Source: CBDCWO01 sp965223405 (lineage in GTDB: Bacteria; Bacteroidota; Bacteroidia; Chitinophagales; Saprospiraceae). Taken from it: 64,000 bases of DNA. The notes beneath the pieces are model-generated. The model saw nothing but the letters and a program-made list of their open reading frames with translations, had not been told where the DNA came from and did not search any database. Within the stretch, counting starts at the first letter, position 1; each line of letters starts with the position of its first letter. The DNA lies in NCBI GenBank assembly GCA_965223405.1, contig CBDCWO010000006.1, forward strand, positions 5,518,001-5,582,000, in the 5' to 3' direction. A program made the translations under genes and the position numbers. Below, piece by piece: positions 17,132-26,144 of this stretch.

Positions 17132-17482
17132 TTACTGATCAGAGTTCTCTTGCCTATTGATAATAAAGTAAAATCCCAAAAGGCTGATTCCACCGAAGAT
17201 TAAAGCAAAGACCAGAACAATAGGGGGGAAGTCCAATGCCGTATACTCGTATACCAGATAGCCTAGAAATAAACCAAGACCAATTCCAATCATAAGTAAA
17301 CCATATTTCAAAGCACTATTCTGATCATAATGAGATTTAAAAATCGAAGAGTCATTTCCCGACTTGATCAGTTCCATACGCTCACGGTGTCGTGTTCTAA
17401 AAAATGAATATATCAATATGATTACCGTGGCAAAAAATCCAATTATCGCTAGTACTGGAATAAATAAAGCTGAATCATTCAT
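17132..17482 (-). CDS. small two- or three-helix membrane protein (DUF6249-like)
   Basis: 116 residues. An N-terminal membrane helix 'LAIIGFFATVIILIYSFF' is followed by a short basic, charged stretch 'RTRHRERMELIKSG'. Two further hydrophobic segments follow ('YGLLMIGIGLGLFLGYLVY' and 'IVLVFALIFGGISLLGFYF'). The layout matches DUF6249-type proteins, which in Bacteroidota often lie beside ECF sigma genes. Here it is transcribed divergently from one, consistent with that context. No enzymatic motif; function unknown. Confidence 0.72.
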   Translation of the reverse strand: MNDSALFIPVLAIIGFFATVIILIYSFFRTRHRERMELIKSGNDSSIFKSHYDQNSALKYGLLMIGIGLGLFLGYLVYEYTALDFPPIVLVFALIFGGISLLGFYFIINRQENSDQ

Positions 17483-17614
17483 GATTTAATAATTTTAATT
17501 TATCAGCTTTGACGAAAAGATCCCATATGGGGTTACATAAATCGAAAAAAAAATGTTTTATCGAAATATTTAAATAGTTGTAACCGGATAAAAAGAAATC
17601 TCGTCTAACCAATT

Positions 17615-18181
17615 GTGCAAGAAAAAACGGACTATATCATTGCATTGCTTAAAGATAAGAACTCTAAAGGGATAGAGTTGCTATTGAATCGATATCAGGA
17701 CTACATTTATACTATTGTATTTCGAGTAGTTAAAAATACTCTAGTGGCAGAGGAAGTGTGTCAGGATGTATTTATGAAAATATTCCATTCAATTCACAAA
17801 TATGATGGTAAAGCAAAATTCACCAGTTGGATGTACTCTATTGCCTATCATGCAGCTATTGATGCTTATCGAAAAAAGAAACATCAGTTCATTCCTATCA
17901 GTAATGAAAACCAAGACAAATTTATGACTGTTTCGACTGAAAATAAGCTTAATCAAGCCAACCACCGTGAGGTGATTGACCTGGCTTTGGAACAACTGGA
18001 ACCGCGCGAAGCAAGCCTTATTACGCTGTTCTATTTTGACGAAATGACGGTTAAAGAATTATCCAAAATACTCTCGGAAACCGAGAGTAATATTAAGGTT
18101 AAGCTTTTCCGAGTAAGAAAAAAACTTAAAAAAATTTTAGAACGTTATTTAAATCAGGAAATTGATACGCTTTATGGATAA
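17615..18181 (+). CDS. ECF-type RNA polymerase sigma factor
   Basis: 188 residues from a GTG at 17615. Region 2 spans about residues 25-85 ('YIYTIVFRVVKNTLVAEEV', 'QDVFMKIFHSI', 'FTSWMYSIAYHAAIDAYRK'). Region 4 spans about 125-180 ('LEPREASLITLFYFDEMTV', 'SNIKVKLFRVRKKLKK'). It directs RNA polymerase to a specific promoter set. It overlaps the next gene by eight bases, the usual sigma/anti-sigma coupling. The divergent small membrane-protein gene may be part of the regulon. The inducing signal is unknown. Confidence 0.92.
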   Translation: MQEKTDYIIALLKDKNSKGIELLLNRYQDYIYTIVFRVVKNTLVAEEVCQDVFMKIFHSIHKYDGKAKFTSWMYSIAYHAAIDAYRKKKHQFIPISNENQDKFMTVSTENKLNQANHREVIDLALEQLEPREASLITLFYFDEMTVKELSKILSETESNIKVKLFRVRKKLKKILERYLNQEIDTLYG

Positions 18182-18638
18182 CGAAATGATGATTTGGAAT
18201 TACCTTGACGGGGACATGTCTTCGGCTGAACGCAATCGTTTTGAAAAGCAATTACAGGAGGATATTATGCTGAAAAAAGAGTATGAGCAAATTACTATAC
18301 TACATCAGGGGTTGACCAAACATCAGCTGAAGAGCGCTCCTGAGCATTTATTTGATCAGGTTATCAAGAGAGTGCAATCAGAATCCTCACCTGGATTTAG
18401 CCTTGTGCCTTTATTAAAAAGGCTGATACCGGCTATAGTTGTGGTAACGCTACTAGTTTGGTTATTTCCTTACCATTTGGTAGGAGTAGAAGGCGGTGTT
18501 CAAATCACCAATTATAGTTTTCAATTTTTTGAAATACTTACTCCTTATTTTTCATTTATGGCTTATTTATTCGTACCCTTATTATTTCTATTAGGATTGG
18601 ATCGTATTCTCAAAAAGAGATTTATGAGTCCTAACTGA
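18174..18638 (+). CDS. putative membrane anti-sigma factor
   Basis: 154 residues from the ATG at 18174, overlapping the sigma-factor stop by eight bases; a TTG at 18162 would add four residues. The N-terminal cytoplasmic part 'MMIWNYLDGDMSSAERNRF' resembles anti-sigma N-domains. It lacks the His-x3-Cys-x2-Cys zinc motif. Two membrane segments follow ('LIPAIVVVTLLVWLFPYHL' and 'FMAYLFVPLLFLLGLD') with a short intervening loop and a very short basic tail. The role is inferred from gene order and topology. Confidence 0.75.
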   Translation: MDNEMMIWNYLDGDMSSAERNRFEKQLQEDIMLKKEYEQITILHQGLTKHQLKSAPEHLFDQVIKRVQSESSPGFSLVPLLKRLIPAIVVVTLLVWLFPYHLVGVEGGVQITNYSFQFFEILTPYFSFMAYLFVPLLFLLGLDRILKKRFMSPN

Positions 18639-18656
18639 AAACTTTATTTTTGGTTA

Positions 18657-18684
18657 TGCAGAGTCCTCGGAGCGAACTCAGATG
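18657..18684 (+). repeat. possible eroded copy of repeat family D
   Basis: TGCAGAGTCCTCGGAGCGAACTCA resembles TGCAGAGTTTTCGGAGTAGACTCA at 39429-39452 with only a few substitutions. It lies between the convergent anti-sigma and purB genes. Short, so the match could be partly chance. Confidence 0.35.
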
Positions 18685-18691
18685 TAAGAAG

Positions 18692-20032
18692 TCAGCTTTC
18701 CCAACGGCCAATATAGTTAAATGGCGTTAGCTTTTTTAATTCGACCTTTACATCCTTGGTAACATCTAATGTATCTATAAATTGATGGAGGTCTTTCTTA
18801 GTAATTCTACCTTTACCTCGAGTGAGATCCAGGAGCTTTTCATAAGGCTTCTCAATGCCTTCTCTTCTTAATATAGTCTGGATTGCTTCCGATAGGATGA
18901 TCCAATGGTCATTGAGATCCTTTCTGATTTTGCGGGTATTAATTTGGAGTTTGTTGATCCCCTTCAATATGGATTGATAAGCAATAATGGAGTGGGCGAT
19001 GGGCACACCTATGTTTCTCAGTACCGTGCTGTCGGTAAGATCTCTTTGCAACCTGGAAATAGGAAGTTTACGAGCCAAAAATTCGCATATAGCATTGGCA
19101 TATGCCAGATTGCCCTCAGCATTTTCAAAATCGATGGGATTGACCTTATGCGGCATTGCTGAAGAGCCGATCTCACCGGATTTAGTTTTTTGAGTAAAAT
19201 AATCTATTGAAATATACGTCCAGATATCGCTGCAGAAATCTATCAGTATGGTATTGATACGTGAAAGGGCATGAAAATAGGCAGCAATGAGATCATAATG
19301 ATCTATTTGGGTGGTAAATCTTGATCTTTCAAGTCCCAAGGAATCTCTGCAAAAATTATTGGCAAATTCAAACCAATCGATATCAGGAAATGCCACGAAA
19401 TGAGCATTAAATGCTCCGGTTGCGCCTCCAAACTTAGCCCGGGGAGGAACGTGTTTAAGGCCATTGAATTGATCTTCTAATCGAACCGCAAATACATGCC
19501 ATTCTTTCCCCATAGTAGTAGGAGAGGCTGGTTGTCCATGTGTTCTGGATAACATGGGAACCTGACGGAATTCCTCAACTTTTTCTTGAATTGTTTGCAG
19601 CAATTCTCTTAATTGGGGATAGACTTGTTCTCTCCCGGCATCATGAAGTGAAGCTGGAATAGCCGTATTATTGATATCTTGGGATGTAAGTCCAAAGTGG
19701 ATATATTCCGAATATTCCTCTAGTCCCAGCTCTTCAAACTTATGTTTAATAAAATACTCGACCGCCTTGACATCGTGATTGGTGGTTTTTTCAATTTCTT
19801 TGATCTTTTCTGCGTCCTTTACTCCGAATTTGTCTGAGATTTTGGCAATGGATCCTAATTGCTCTTTATTGAGCTTATTCAAATTGCCTATCGAGTATTT
19901 GGCAAGTTCTAGAAAATATTGTACCTCCACCCACACGCGATATTTGAATAGACCATATTCGGAGAAATAGTCCCTGATACACTTTGTTTTAGTCGCATAA
20001 CGTCCATCAATAGGAGATATGTTTCTGATCAT
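18692..20032 (-). CDS. purB: adenylosuccinate lyase
   Basis: 446 residues. The fumarase/aspartase superfamily signature is clear ('GSSAMPHKVNPIDFENAEG'), with upstream active-site regions 'TTNHDVKAVEYFI' and 'SRTHGQPASPTTMGKE'. It releases fumarate from SAICAR and adenylosuccinate in purine synthesis. Its start overlaps the ppk1 stop by four bases (ATGA), so the two are co-transcribed, ppk1 first. The form is the E. coli-like long type. No abnormal features. Confidence 0.96.
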   Translation of the reverse strand: MIRNISPIDGRYATKTKCIRDYFSEYGLFKYRVWVEVQYFLELAKYSIGNLNKLNKEQLGSIAKISDKFGVKDAEKIKEIEKTTNHDVKAVEYFIKHKFEELGLEEYSEYIHFGLTSQDINNTAIPASLHDAGREQVYPQLRELLQTIQEKVEEFRQVPMLSRTHGQPASPTTMGKEWHVFAVRLEDQFNGLKHVPPRAKFGGATGAFNAHFVAFPDIDWFEFANNFCRDSLGLERSRFTTQIDHYDLIAAYFHALSRINTILIDFCSDIWTYISIDYFTQKTKSGEIGSSAMPHKVNPIDFENAEGNLAYANAICEFLARKLPISRLQRDLTDSTVLRNIGVPIAHSIIAYQSILKGINKLQINTRKIRKDLNDHWIILSEAIQTILRREGIEKPYEKLLDLTRGKGRITKKDLHQFIDTLDVTKDVKVELKKLTPFNYIGRWES

Positions 20033-22104
20033 GCTTCGATACTTTTATCTTGTTTGCGACGAAAGAAGTAGTACGTTTCCATCTGTGACCTGTTGGCAAA
20101 ATCTGTACCTTCACGTTTGTAATCATTAATCTTCTTAAACTCCAGATGTCTGGCTTTGATATTGTCGGTCAATTGAATATTTAGTAGTTGTAAAATCATG
20201 GTTTTCAACTCCGTATCATAAATAGGTACTGCTGTCTCGATGCGATGACTTAAGTTCCTCACCATCCAATCGGCAGATGAGATATATACTTTTTCATCTC
20301 CCTTATTGTGAAATACCAATATCCGGGCATGTTCTAAAAACCTATCCACTATACTAATTGATGAAATATTTTCGCTCCATTCTTTCACTCCCGAAACCAG
20401 AGAACAAATCCCTCTAACTATCAATTTTATTTCAACTCCCTCCTGGCTTGCCCGGTAGAGATGTCGTATCATTTTAGGATCCTGGAGACTATTGAGTTTC
20501 AGGATTATTTTTGCAGGAATTCCTAATCTGGCATTTTCTATTTCTGCATCTATTAACTCTTCCAATCGCGGCCTTAGGTTAAACTGACCTACCAATAAAT
20601 TCCGAAATGGTGTTTGTGGAGTTTTAACCGTTTCCAAATAAGAAAAGAGTCGGGCTGCTTCCGAACAAAGTCTTTTGTCGGCTGTAAACAATCCAATATC
20701 GCTATAAATTTTCGCGGTCACCTCGTGAAAGTTTCCGGTACTAAAATAAGTATACAAATTGGCTGTGTGATTTTCCAACCTACGGATTAGTGCGACTTTT
20801 GCATGAACTTTTAATCCCGGAAAACTATAATGGACATTGACACCGGCTGCTTCCAGCTTTTCACCCCATTCCAGATTGGATTCTTCATCAAACCTAGCTT
20901 TCACTTCCACAAAAGCCGATACATGTTTCCCGGCCCGGACCGCTTCCATCAAAGCATTCATGATACGAGATTTTCTGGCAACTCGATATTGAACAATCTT
21001 GATATGAGTCACCTGTGGATCTTTGGCGGCTTCTTCGAAAAACCTAATTACCGATTCGTAGCGCTGATAAGGGACGTTGATCAAATGATCTCTTTCTTTA
21101 ATTTTACCAAAAAAATCTTGGGCATCCTCCAATTCCCGGTAGGGTAGTGGTGGTAATGGAGACTCTTTCAAATGTTCCTTTCCAAATGATGGAAAATTGA
21201 AGAAGTCACGGTTGTTGTGATAACGGCCTTCTTCGATAATGTCTTGATTTTGCATTTCAAAAACATCCATCAAATAATTGAGGAACTTAGTCGGCATCTC
21301 TCGATCATAGATCAGTCTGGAAGCAGGACCGACATTTCTTTTATTCAGGCTGTTTCTGATTTTGTCAATAAGATCTCCTGAATATTCATCATCTATATAT
21401 AGTTCAGCGTCACGGGTGAGTTTGAGCGAATAGGAATCAATAATATTATAACCGGGAAAAAGCCATTCCACACTATGTCTAACAGCATCATCCAATAACA
21501 TCAAATCATGTCTGGTCGGTGCAGATTTGGGTAACTCGATAAATCTAGGTAAGTGGTCTGAAGGTATTTTGACCAGTGCATATTGACTGCCATCAGATGG
21601 GTTTTCTTTATCTTGTAAATGCAAAGCCAGATATAACGCTCCATTATTTAGAAATGGCCTTACTTTCTTATCCACCAACAACACCGGTTGCACAAACGGC
21701 AATAGATAATGTTCAAAAAAATGATCAATAAATTCTAATTGCTCGTCATTTAAATGATAATTGCGGAGCAAATAAATGTTTTGTTTTGCCAGTTCCGGTA
21801 TTATCTGATTTTCGAATATGTCGGTAAACTCAATCTGCTGTTTTTTGACTTTCTTGAGGAGGGTATTAAGTAAAATCCCAGGATCGTATTGCAATTCTTT
21901 CTTGGTTTTTTTACCTACCCGTACCAAATTGCGATGATTGGCAATTCGAATTCTGAAAAATTCATCCAGATTTGACGAGTAAATAGCAAGAAATTTAATA
22001 CGGTCTAACAATGGTACAGCCGGATCTTTGGCCTCCTGTAGTACCCGATAATTAAATGATAACCAACTGACATCTCTTTCGATATATGGCATCGTTTTAC
22101 TCAT
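20029..22104 (-). CDS. ppk1: polyphosphate kinase 1
   Basis: 691 residues, full length. It opens with 'RDVSWLSFNYRVLQEA', typical of the PPK1 N domain, followed by the head domain ('NLDEFFRIRIANHRNLV'). Two phospholipase D-like C-terminal domains carry the catalytic histidine regions 'GLKVHAKVALIRR' and 'RFLEHARILVFHNKGDEK', with 'YISSADWMVRNL'. It polymerises ATP gamma-phosphate into polyphosphate. It is coupled to purB downstream by a four-base overlap. A PPK2-type enzyme near 2 kb could use the polymer. Confidence 0.97.
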   Translation of the reverse strand: MSKTMPYIERDVSWLSFNYRVLQEAKDPAVPLLDRIKFLAIYSSNLDEFFRIRIANHRNLVRVGKKTKKELQYDPGILLNTLLKKVKKQQIEFTDIFENQIIPELAKQNIYLLRNYHLNDEQLEFIDHFFEHYLLPFVQPVLLVDKKVRPFLNNGALYLALHLQDKENPSDGSQYALVKIPSDHLPRFIELPKSAPTRHDLMLLDDAVRHSVEWLFPGYNIIDSYSLKLTRDAELYIDDEYSGDLIDKIRNSLNKRNVGPASRLIYDREMPTKFLNYLMDVFEMQNQDIIEEGRYHNNRDFFNFPSFGKEHLKESPLPPLPYRELEDAQDFFGKIKERDHLINVPYQRYESVIRFFEEAAKDPQVTHIKIVQYRVARKSRIMNALMEAVRAGKHVSAFVEVKARFDEESNLEWGEKLEAAGVNVHYSFPGLKVHAKVALIRRLENHTANLYTYFSTGNFHEVTAKIYSDIGLFTADKRLCSEAARLFSYLETVKTPQTPFRNLLVGQFNLRPRLEELIDAEIENARLGIPAKIILKLNSLQDPKMIRHLYRASQEGVEIKLIVRGICSLVSGVKEWSENISSISIVDRFLEHARILVFHNKGDEKVYISSADWMVRNLSHRIETAVPIYDTELKTMILQLLNIQLTDNIKARHLEFKKINDYKREGTDFANRSQMETYYFFRRKQDKSIEA

Positions 22105-22199
22105 GTTGCCAATTTACTAATTATAGAGGAAAAAGTGATGGTTGGTTTACATCTTTCTCACTGGATTAATCCAAGAAATTAAAACCCACTTGAATAGTA

Positions 22200-24014
22200 C
22201 TAATAATTGAATTTTGCCGTTATTCCCGCTCTGATCCATCGGCCAGGCATGGGAACTAAATTGGTTTCTCGATATTGCGTATCAAATACATTGTCGACAA
22301 GTACAAATGGTGAAACAAACTTTCCATTTCGATTCAATTTGATGTTTACCAAATGGTAATTTTCTAAGTTAACCCGATCATGAAATCTGTATGAAAGCCT
22401 AAAATTGAGAAAATCGAAAAGGTTTAATGAAAACGCAGTTCCAATCTGGTGTCTCAGGTTTTCCAAAGCATATCGGGAAAATGGAGCATTCGTTTCAGCA
22501 AGTTTTCCATTTAAATAGGTGTATGAAAACATGATCATTTCCAGCACGGATGATGAAACCTTCCATTGCAGATCCATATCTAATCCTGACATGGTGAGAT
22601 TTCCAATGTTATGCGGTTTCCATTTGTCATCGGGATGTTGTCGAATCCAATCAATTTGATCCTCGGTATTTCTCCTAAATATACTTAACGAACCCTGGGC
22701 CTTGGAATTTACATACTTGAAACCGAGTTCATAAGTTAAAGCCGATTCTGGTTCCAATAGTGAGTTACCCACATTTGCTCGATCTTCATAGTAAAGATCG
22801 GTAAATGTAGGTATCCGGTATGTTGTTCCCAGGTTGCCGTAAACCTTCACGCTCGAAGTGAACGAATAGCCCAGGTCAACACCAGGAAACACCAAGGTTC
22901 CAAAATCTGAATAACGATTAAGGGAAATTCCGGGGTGAATATCAAATTTGGATCCGATCACAGCTCGGTGCTCTGCTTGTAATGAAAACACCGTACGGTC
23001 ATGAGATCCCAAATTATTACTCGCTAAAAATTCCCGCCGGACCTCAACTCCTATACCACTTGACCCCAACCTGGACTGATAACCTGTATTTAGTTCCATC
23101 GCCAGATTATTGGAGATGTGCAGATTTCGATAAACGGAAGGGTTCTCCCGGTCAAAAATATAGGTGTCCTGATTTCGGCGCCAATAGATTCGCGGTGTAA
23201 CTACCCACCGTTTGACTGCCTTTTTTATTTCAAAATTTAAATAGCTGGTTTGTGTTTCTTCATATTGTTCCGTAAAATCCGGACTTGCATAGAATCCATT
23301 TGCTCCGAACTCCTTTTCCACATAACCGCCGGTAAGGCTCAATTCGGAATGGGCCAACTTAAGCTTTCCCTGATAGAAGTATTGATTTTTGTCAAAATCT
23401 GTATTGTGGCGATATCCTCTACTAAAGCTTTTAGACACTGAAAACTGCTGTTTTAGCTTATTGACTGGTAATTGTATTCCTGCTACGAGTTGTCCTAATC
23501 CGAACTTCCCAATTTCTACACTTCCATATCCCTGTTTAGAATCGATATTGCGGGTTACTATATTTATTGCTCCAGAAAATGCGTTTTGGCCATATTTACG
23601 TGCTGCCGGACCTTTTATCACCTCTATTCTTTCAATATCCTGAAGGTTTAACGGCAGGTTTAATATGTGGTGTCCGGTTTGCGGATCAATCATTTTAACA
23701 CCATTGATCAATACTAAGGTTTGGTCGAAAGTTCCACCTCTGATACTCAAATCGGCCTGAATATCATATGGTCCGCGTTGTCTGACATCAATACCTCCCA
23801 CCAATTGCAATAATTGATTTAATGATTGCACCGGTAGAGCTTGGATTACAGGTTGAGTAATTATGTTCACTGTATTGCTTAATTCAGTGGTGGTAAGTTG
23901 GAGTCGATTATCAAATACAGTTATTTCATTCAAATCAACCACCCGCATACTGTCCTGAGCCAGGTTTTTTAGGGGTATGAATGTTAATATGATGAACAAG
24001 AAATATAGTTTCAT
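22200..24014 (-). CDS. TonB-dependent outer-membrane receptor (BtuB-like)
   Basis: 604 residues from the ATG at 24014, with signal peptide 'MKLYFLFIILTFIPLKNLA'. The plug domain includes 'LLQLVGGIDVRQRGPYDIQ', 'LSIRGGTFDQTLVLINGVK' and 'RIEVIKGPAARKYGQNAFS'. A barrel of about 450 residues follows, ending in an aromatic C-terminus. It imports a scarce ligand using TonB energy. There is no SusD partner, so it is not a glycan system; its size suggests a cobalamin- or siderophore-type receptor, but no riboswitch is apparent in the short upstream gap. Ligand unknown. Confidence 0.88.
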   Translation of the reverse strand: MKLYFLFIILTFIPLKNLAQDSMRVVDLNEITVFDNRLQLTTTELSNTVNIITQPVIQALPVQSLNQLLQLVGGIDVRQRGPYDIQADLSIRGGTFDQTLVLINGVKMIDPQTGHHILNLPLNLQDIERIEVIKGPAARKYGQNAFSGAINIVTRNIDSKQGYGSVEIGKFGLGQLVAGIQLPVNKLKQQFSVSKSFSRGYRHNTDFDKNQYFYQGKLKLAHSELSLTGGYVEKEFGANGFYASPDFTEQYEETQTSYLNFEIKKAVKRWVVTPRIYWRRNQDTYIFDRENPSVYRNLHISNNLAMELNTGYQSRLGSSGIGVEVRREFLASNNLGSHDRTVFSLQAEHRAVIGSKFDIHPGISLNRYSDFGTLVFPGVDLGYSFTSSVKVYGNLGTTYRIPTFTDLYYEDRANVGNSLLEPESALTYELGFKYVNSKAQGSLSIFRRNTEDQIDWIRQHPDDKWKPHNIGNLTMSGLDMDLQWKVSSSVLEMIMFSYTYLNGKLAETNAPFSRYALENLRHQIGTAFSLNLFDFLNFRLSYRFHDRVNLENYHLVNIKLNRNGKFVSPFVLVDNVFDTQYRETNLVPMPGRWIRAGITAKFNY

Positions 24015-24127
24015 AACCCGCAAAGCTATAAAACTTTACTTATTTGATTTTTCTACTCGTAAGGTTAGGTCATCTCATGGTAATCTTATTTCTTCGTGTT
24101 TTCTTTTAATCGCAAAAATTTACAAAC

Positions 24128-24880
24128 ATGAGAAAAAATATTGCAGCAGGTAATTGGAAGATGAATCTGAGCCTGTCAGAAGCATTGGATTTAGTACGGG
24201 AATTGACCAAAATTGAGATCAGTGACCGCACCGATGTTATTGTTGCACCTTCATTTCCCTATTTAGATTCGGTGGGTAAAGTGATTGGCAATGCTCAACG
24301 TGTTAGTTTGGCGGCGCAAAATGTTCATCCAGCAGGAAAAGGAGCTCACACTGGTGAAGTATCTTGTGATATGTTATTAGATGTAGGGGTTAGTTCAGTA
24401 ATCGTTGGCCATTCTGAGCGGCGACAGGATCAAGGTGAAGACCATGAATTCTTAAAAGCTAAAGTAGATGCCTGTTTGGCAAAAGGCCTCAAGGTTATCT
24501 TCTGTTGTGGAGAGTTACTCTCAGTTCGAAAAGCTGGTAAGGAAGAAGAATTAGTACATACTCAGATCAGCGAATCTCTGTTTCATTTACCGATTAGTGC
24601 TTGGTCAAACATGATCATTGCCTATGAACCGGTTTGGGCCATCGGAACCGGAGAAGTCGCTACTCCGGATCAAGCACAAAAAATGCACGCACATATTCGA
24701 AATAGCATCCGAAATCAGTATAATGATCAAGTGGCTGATGATATTTCCATTTTGTATGGGGGAAGTGTAAAACCGGGAAATGCTGCCGAGATTTTTAATC
24801 AAGAGGATGTAGACGGAGGATTGGTAGGAGGTGCCTCGCTGAAAGCTTCTGACTTTATCCAGATAATTGAATCATTTTGA
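24128..24880 (+). CDS. tpiA: triosephosphate isomerase
   Basis: 250 residues, normal length. Active-site elements are intact: 'GNWKMN' near residues 8-13, the catalytic histidine in 'VIVGHSERR', and the catalytic glutamate in 'IIAYEPVWAIGTGEVATPD' with flexible loop 6. 'ILYGGSVKPGNAAEIF' supplies the phosphate-binding loop. It interconverts dihydroxyacetone phosphate and glyceraldehyde-3-phosphate in the cytosol. It is a single gene diverging from the TonB receptor gene. Confidence 0.98.
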   Translation: MRKNIAAGNWKMNLSLSEALDLVRELTKIEISDRTDVIVAPSFPYLDSVGKVIGNAQRVSLAAQNVHPAGKGAHTGEVSCDMLLDVGVSSVIVGHSERRQDQGEDHEFLKAKVDACLAKGLKVIFCCGELLSVRKAGKEEELVHTQISESLFHLPISAWSNMIIAYEPVWAIGTGEVATPDQAQKMHAHIRNSIRNQYNDQVADDISILYGGSVKPGNAAEIFNQEDVDGGLVGGASLKASDFIQIIESF

Positions 24881-25018
24881 AATGAAATGACCGAATAAGA
24901 GATCTACGCTTCTTTAAATCAGATCCGATTCACTTCAGGGTAAGCTACTATTAATTCCGATTCGGAAGAAATAATGTAAATTTTTTATAAAATATTATAA
25001 AAAGTTTTAATTCATTCC

Positions 25019-25026
25019 TATTTTTG
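25019..25026 (+). promoter_or_regulatory. -7 promoter element just upstream of the S24-type regulator
   Basis: TATTTTTG matches TAnnTTTG and ends six bases before the ATG at 25033, predicting a leaderless or very short leader. The upstream tract is extremely AT-rich and no -33 TTG is obvious. Confidence 0.5.
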
Positions 25027-25032
25027 ACTTAG

Positions 25033-25905
25033 ATGAACATTCATGCTTATATGAATAATGTTGTAAGTCAGCGTTTTATAAAGTGTGTTAACAAGTTAAA
25101 GGAATCTGGAATAATCCCATCATATCGCCAATTTTCTATATCCCTTGACTATCAACCACAGAATTTCCATGAAATTGTCAATGGTAAAAGAGACGTCACC
25201 ATTGAGTTATTGAGAAGGGCTGTGGAGACTTACCAGTTCAACGCTGAATACATTTTTTCTGGCAAGGGAAGCCTATTTAATAATCAGGGAGACGAAAATG
25301 GATTCAGGATTCTCACCATAGTTACGGACCAATTTAATGAAGAAAAGATAGTTCATGTACCGGTACCTGCTCAAGCAGGCTACACAAGTGGTTTGGCTAA
25401 CTCCGAATTCTATGGCGATCTTCCGACCTATTCTTTGCCGGATTATCGATTTAAAGCGGGGACCCATCGTTCCTTTGATGTTGCCGGTGACAGTATGGAG
25501 CCTACATTACAAGAAGGAGATAAAGTCATTTGTTCCTATGTAGAACCTAATTACTGGATTAACTCAATTCGAGATAACCATGTATATGTTGTGGTAACTC
25601 ATGGGGACATCCTGGTCAAACGTATTAAAAACCAAATTACCGAGAAAGGTCTGATCCAATTAATATCTGACAACTCATTTTACGAACCTTATGAGGTAGA
25701 AATTAATGAAATTAAGGAGTTGTGGTATGTACAATGTAAAATAAGTTCTTTTACTCATTGCCCTGTAAATGGCCCCATAGATTTGCAATTACCTAAAAAT
25801 GATGAATTAAATCATTTAAAAAATGTAATTGGGGAACAAACAAGGCTTATTAGCAAGTTGAATACCACAATAGAACGCTTGTTAAATTCAACTATAGCCT
25901 TGTAG
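25033..25905 (+). CDS. XRE-type HTH / S24 peptidase-like (LexA/CI-type) regulator
   Basis: 290 residues. The N-terminal HTH covers about residues 15-60 ('YRQFSISLDYQPQNFHEIV', 'GKRDVTIELLRRAV'). The C-terminal half is an S24 domain: the nucleophile serine is in 'VAGDSMEPTLQEGD' and the general-base lysine probably in 'GDILVKRIKN'. A clear Ala-Gly cleavage site between domains is not seen, though 'PAQAGYTSG' is a candidate. CI-type proteins respond to stress by self-cleavage; many chromosomal homologues in Bacteroidota do not cleave. The next small gene starts two bases after the stop. Confidence 0.85.
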   Translation: MNIHAYMNNVVSQRFIKCVNKLKESGIIPSYRQFSISLDYQPQNFHEIVNGKRDVTIELLRRAVETYQFNAEYIFSGKGSLFNNQGDENGFRILTIVTDQFNEEKIVHVPVPAQAGYTSGLANSEFYGDLPTYSLPDYRFKAGTHRSFDVAGDSMEPTLQEGDKVICSYVEPNYWINSIRDNHVYVVVTHGDILVKRIKNQITEKGLIQLISDNSFYEPYEVEINEIKELWYVQCKISSFTHCPVNGPIDLQLPKNDELNHLKNVIGEQTRLISKLNTTIERLLNSTIAL

Positions 25906-25907
25906 AG

Positions 25908-26144
25908 ATGAAAAAGATAAAACTCAAAGGAACTGCTGTAAAAAAAGATCTTGGTACGGGGTGTTGGGGGATTATCGACGCAAAAGGGCATCCCTGGAGA
26001 CCTGTCAACATGCCGGAACAACTAAAAAAAGAAGGCGCCGAAGTAGAATGCGTCGCAGTCAAAGCTACTGAAGATATTTCCATATTTATGTGGGGCACTC
26101 CCATCCATATCATTAGCTTTTTAACACCTGCCCTTAAATTGTAA
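25908..26144 (+). CDS. small conserved-looking protein of unknown function
   Basis: 78 residues, basic start 'MKKIKLKGTAVKKDLGTGC', then 'WGIIDAKGHPWRPVNMPEQ' and a C-terminal 'FMWGTPIHIISF'. The pattern resembles a small family in which a Trp-Gly-Ile segment precedes a 'MWGTPI.I' ending; no function is established. It lies two bases after the S24-type regulator and is probably co-transcribed. Its 3' end overlaps the convergent aminotransferase gene by 11 bases, leaving no room for a terminator between them. Confidence 0.65.
   Translation: MKKIKLKGTAVKKDLGTGCWGIIDAKGHPWRPVNMPEQLKKEGAEVECVAVKATEDISIFMWGTPIHIISFLTPALKL

Noticed and set aside
24015..24127. Cobalamin riboswitch upstream of the TonB receptor
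   Set aside because: Only 113 bases separate the divergent genes and no B12-box-like sequence was seen.
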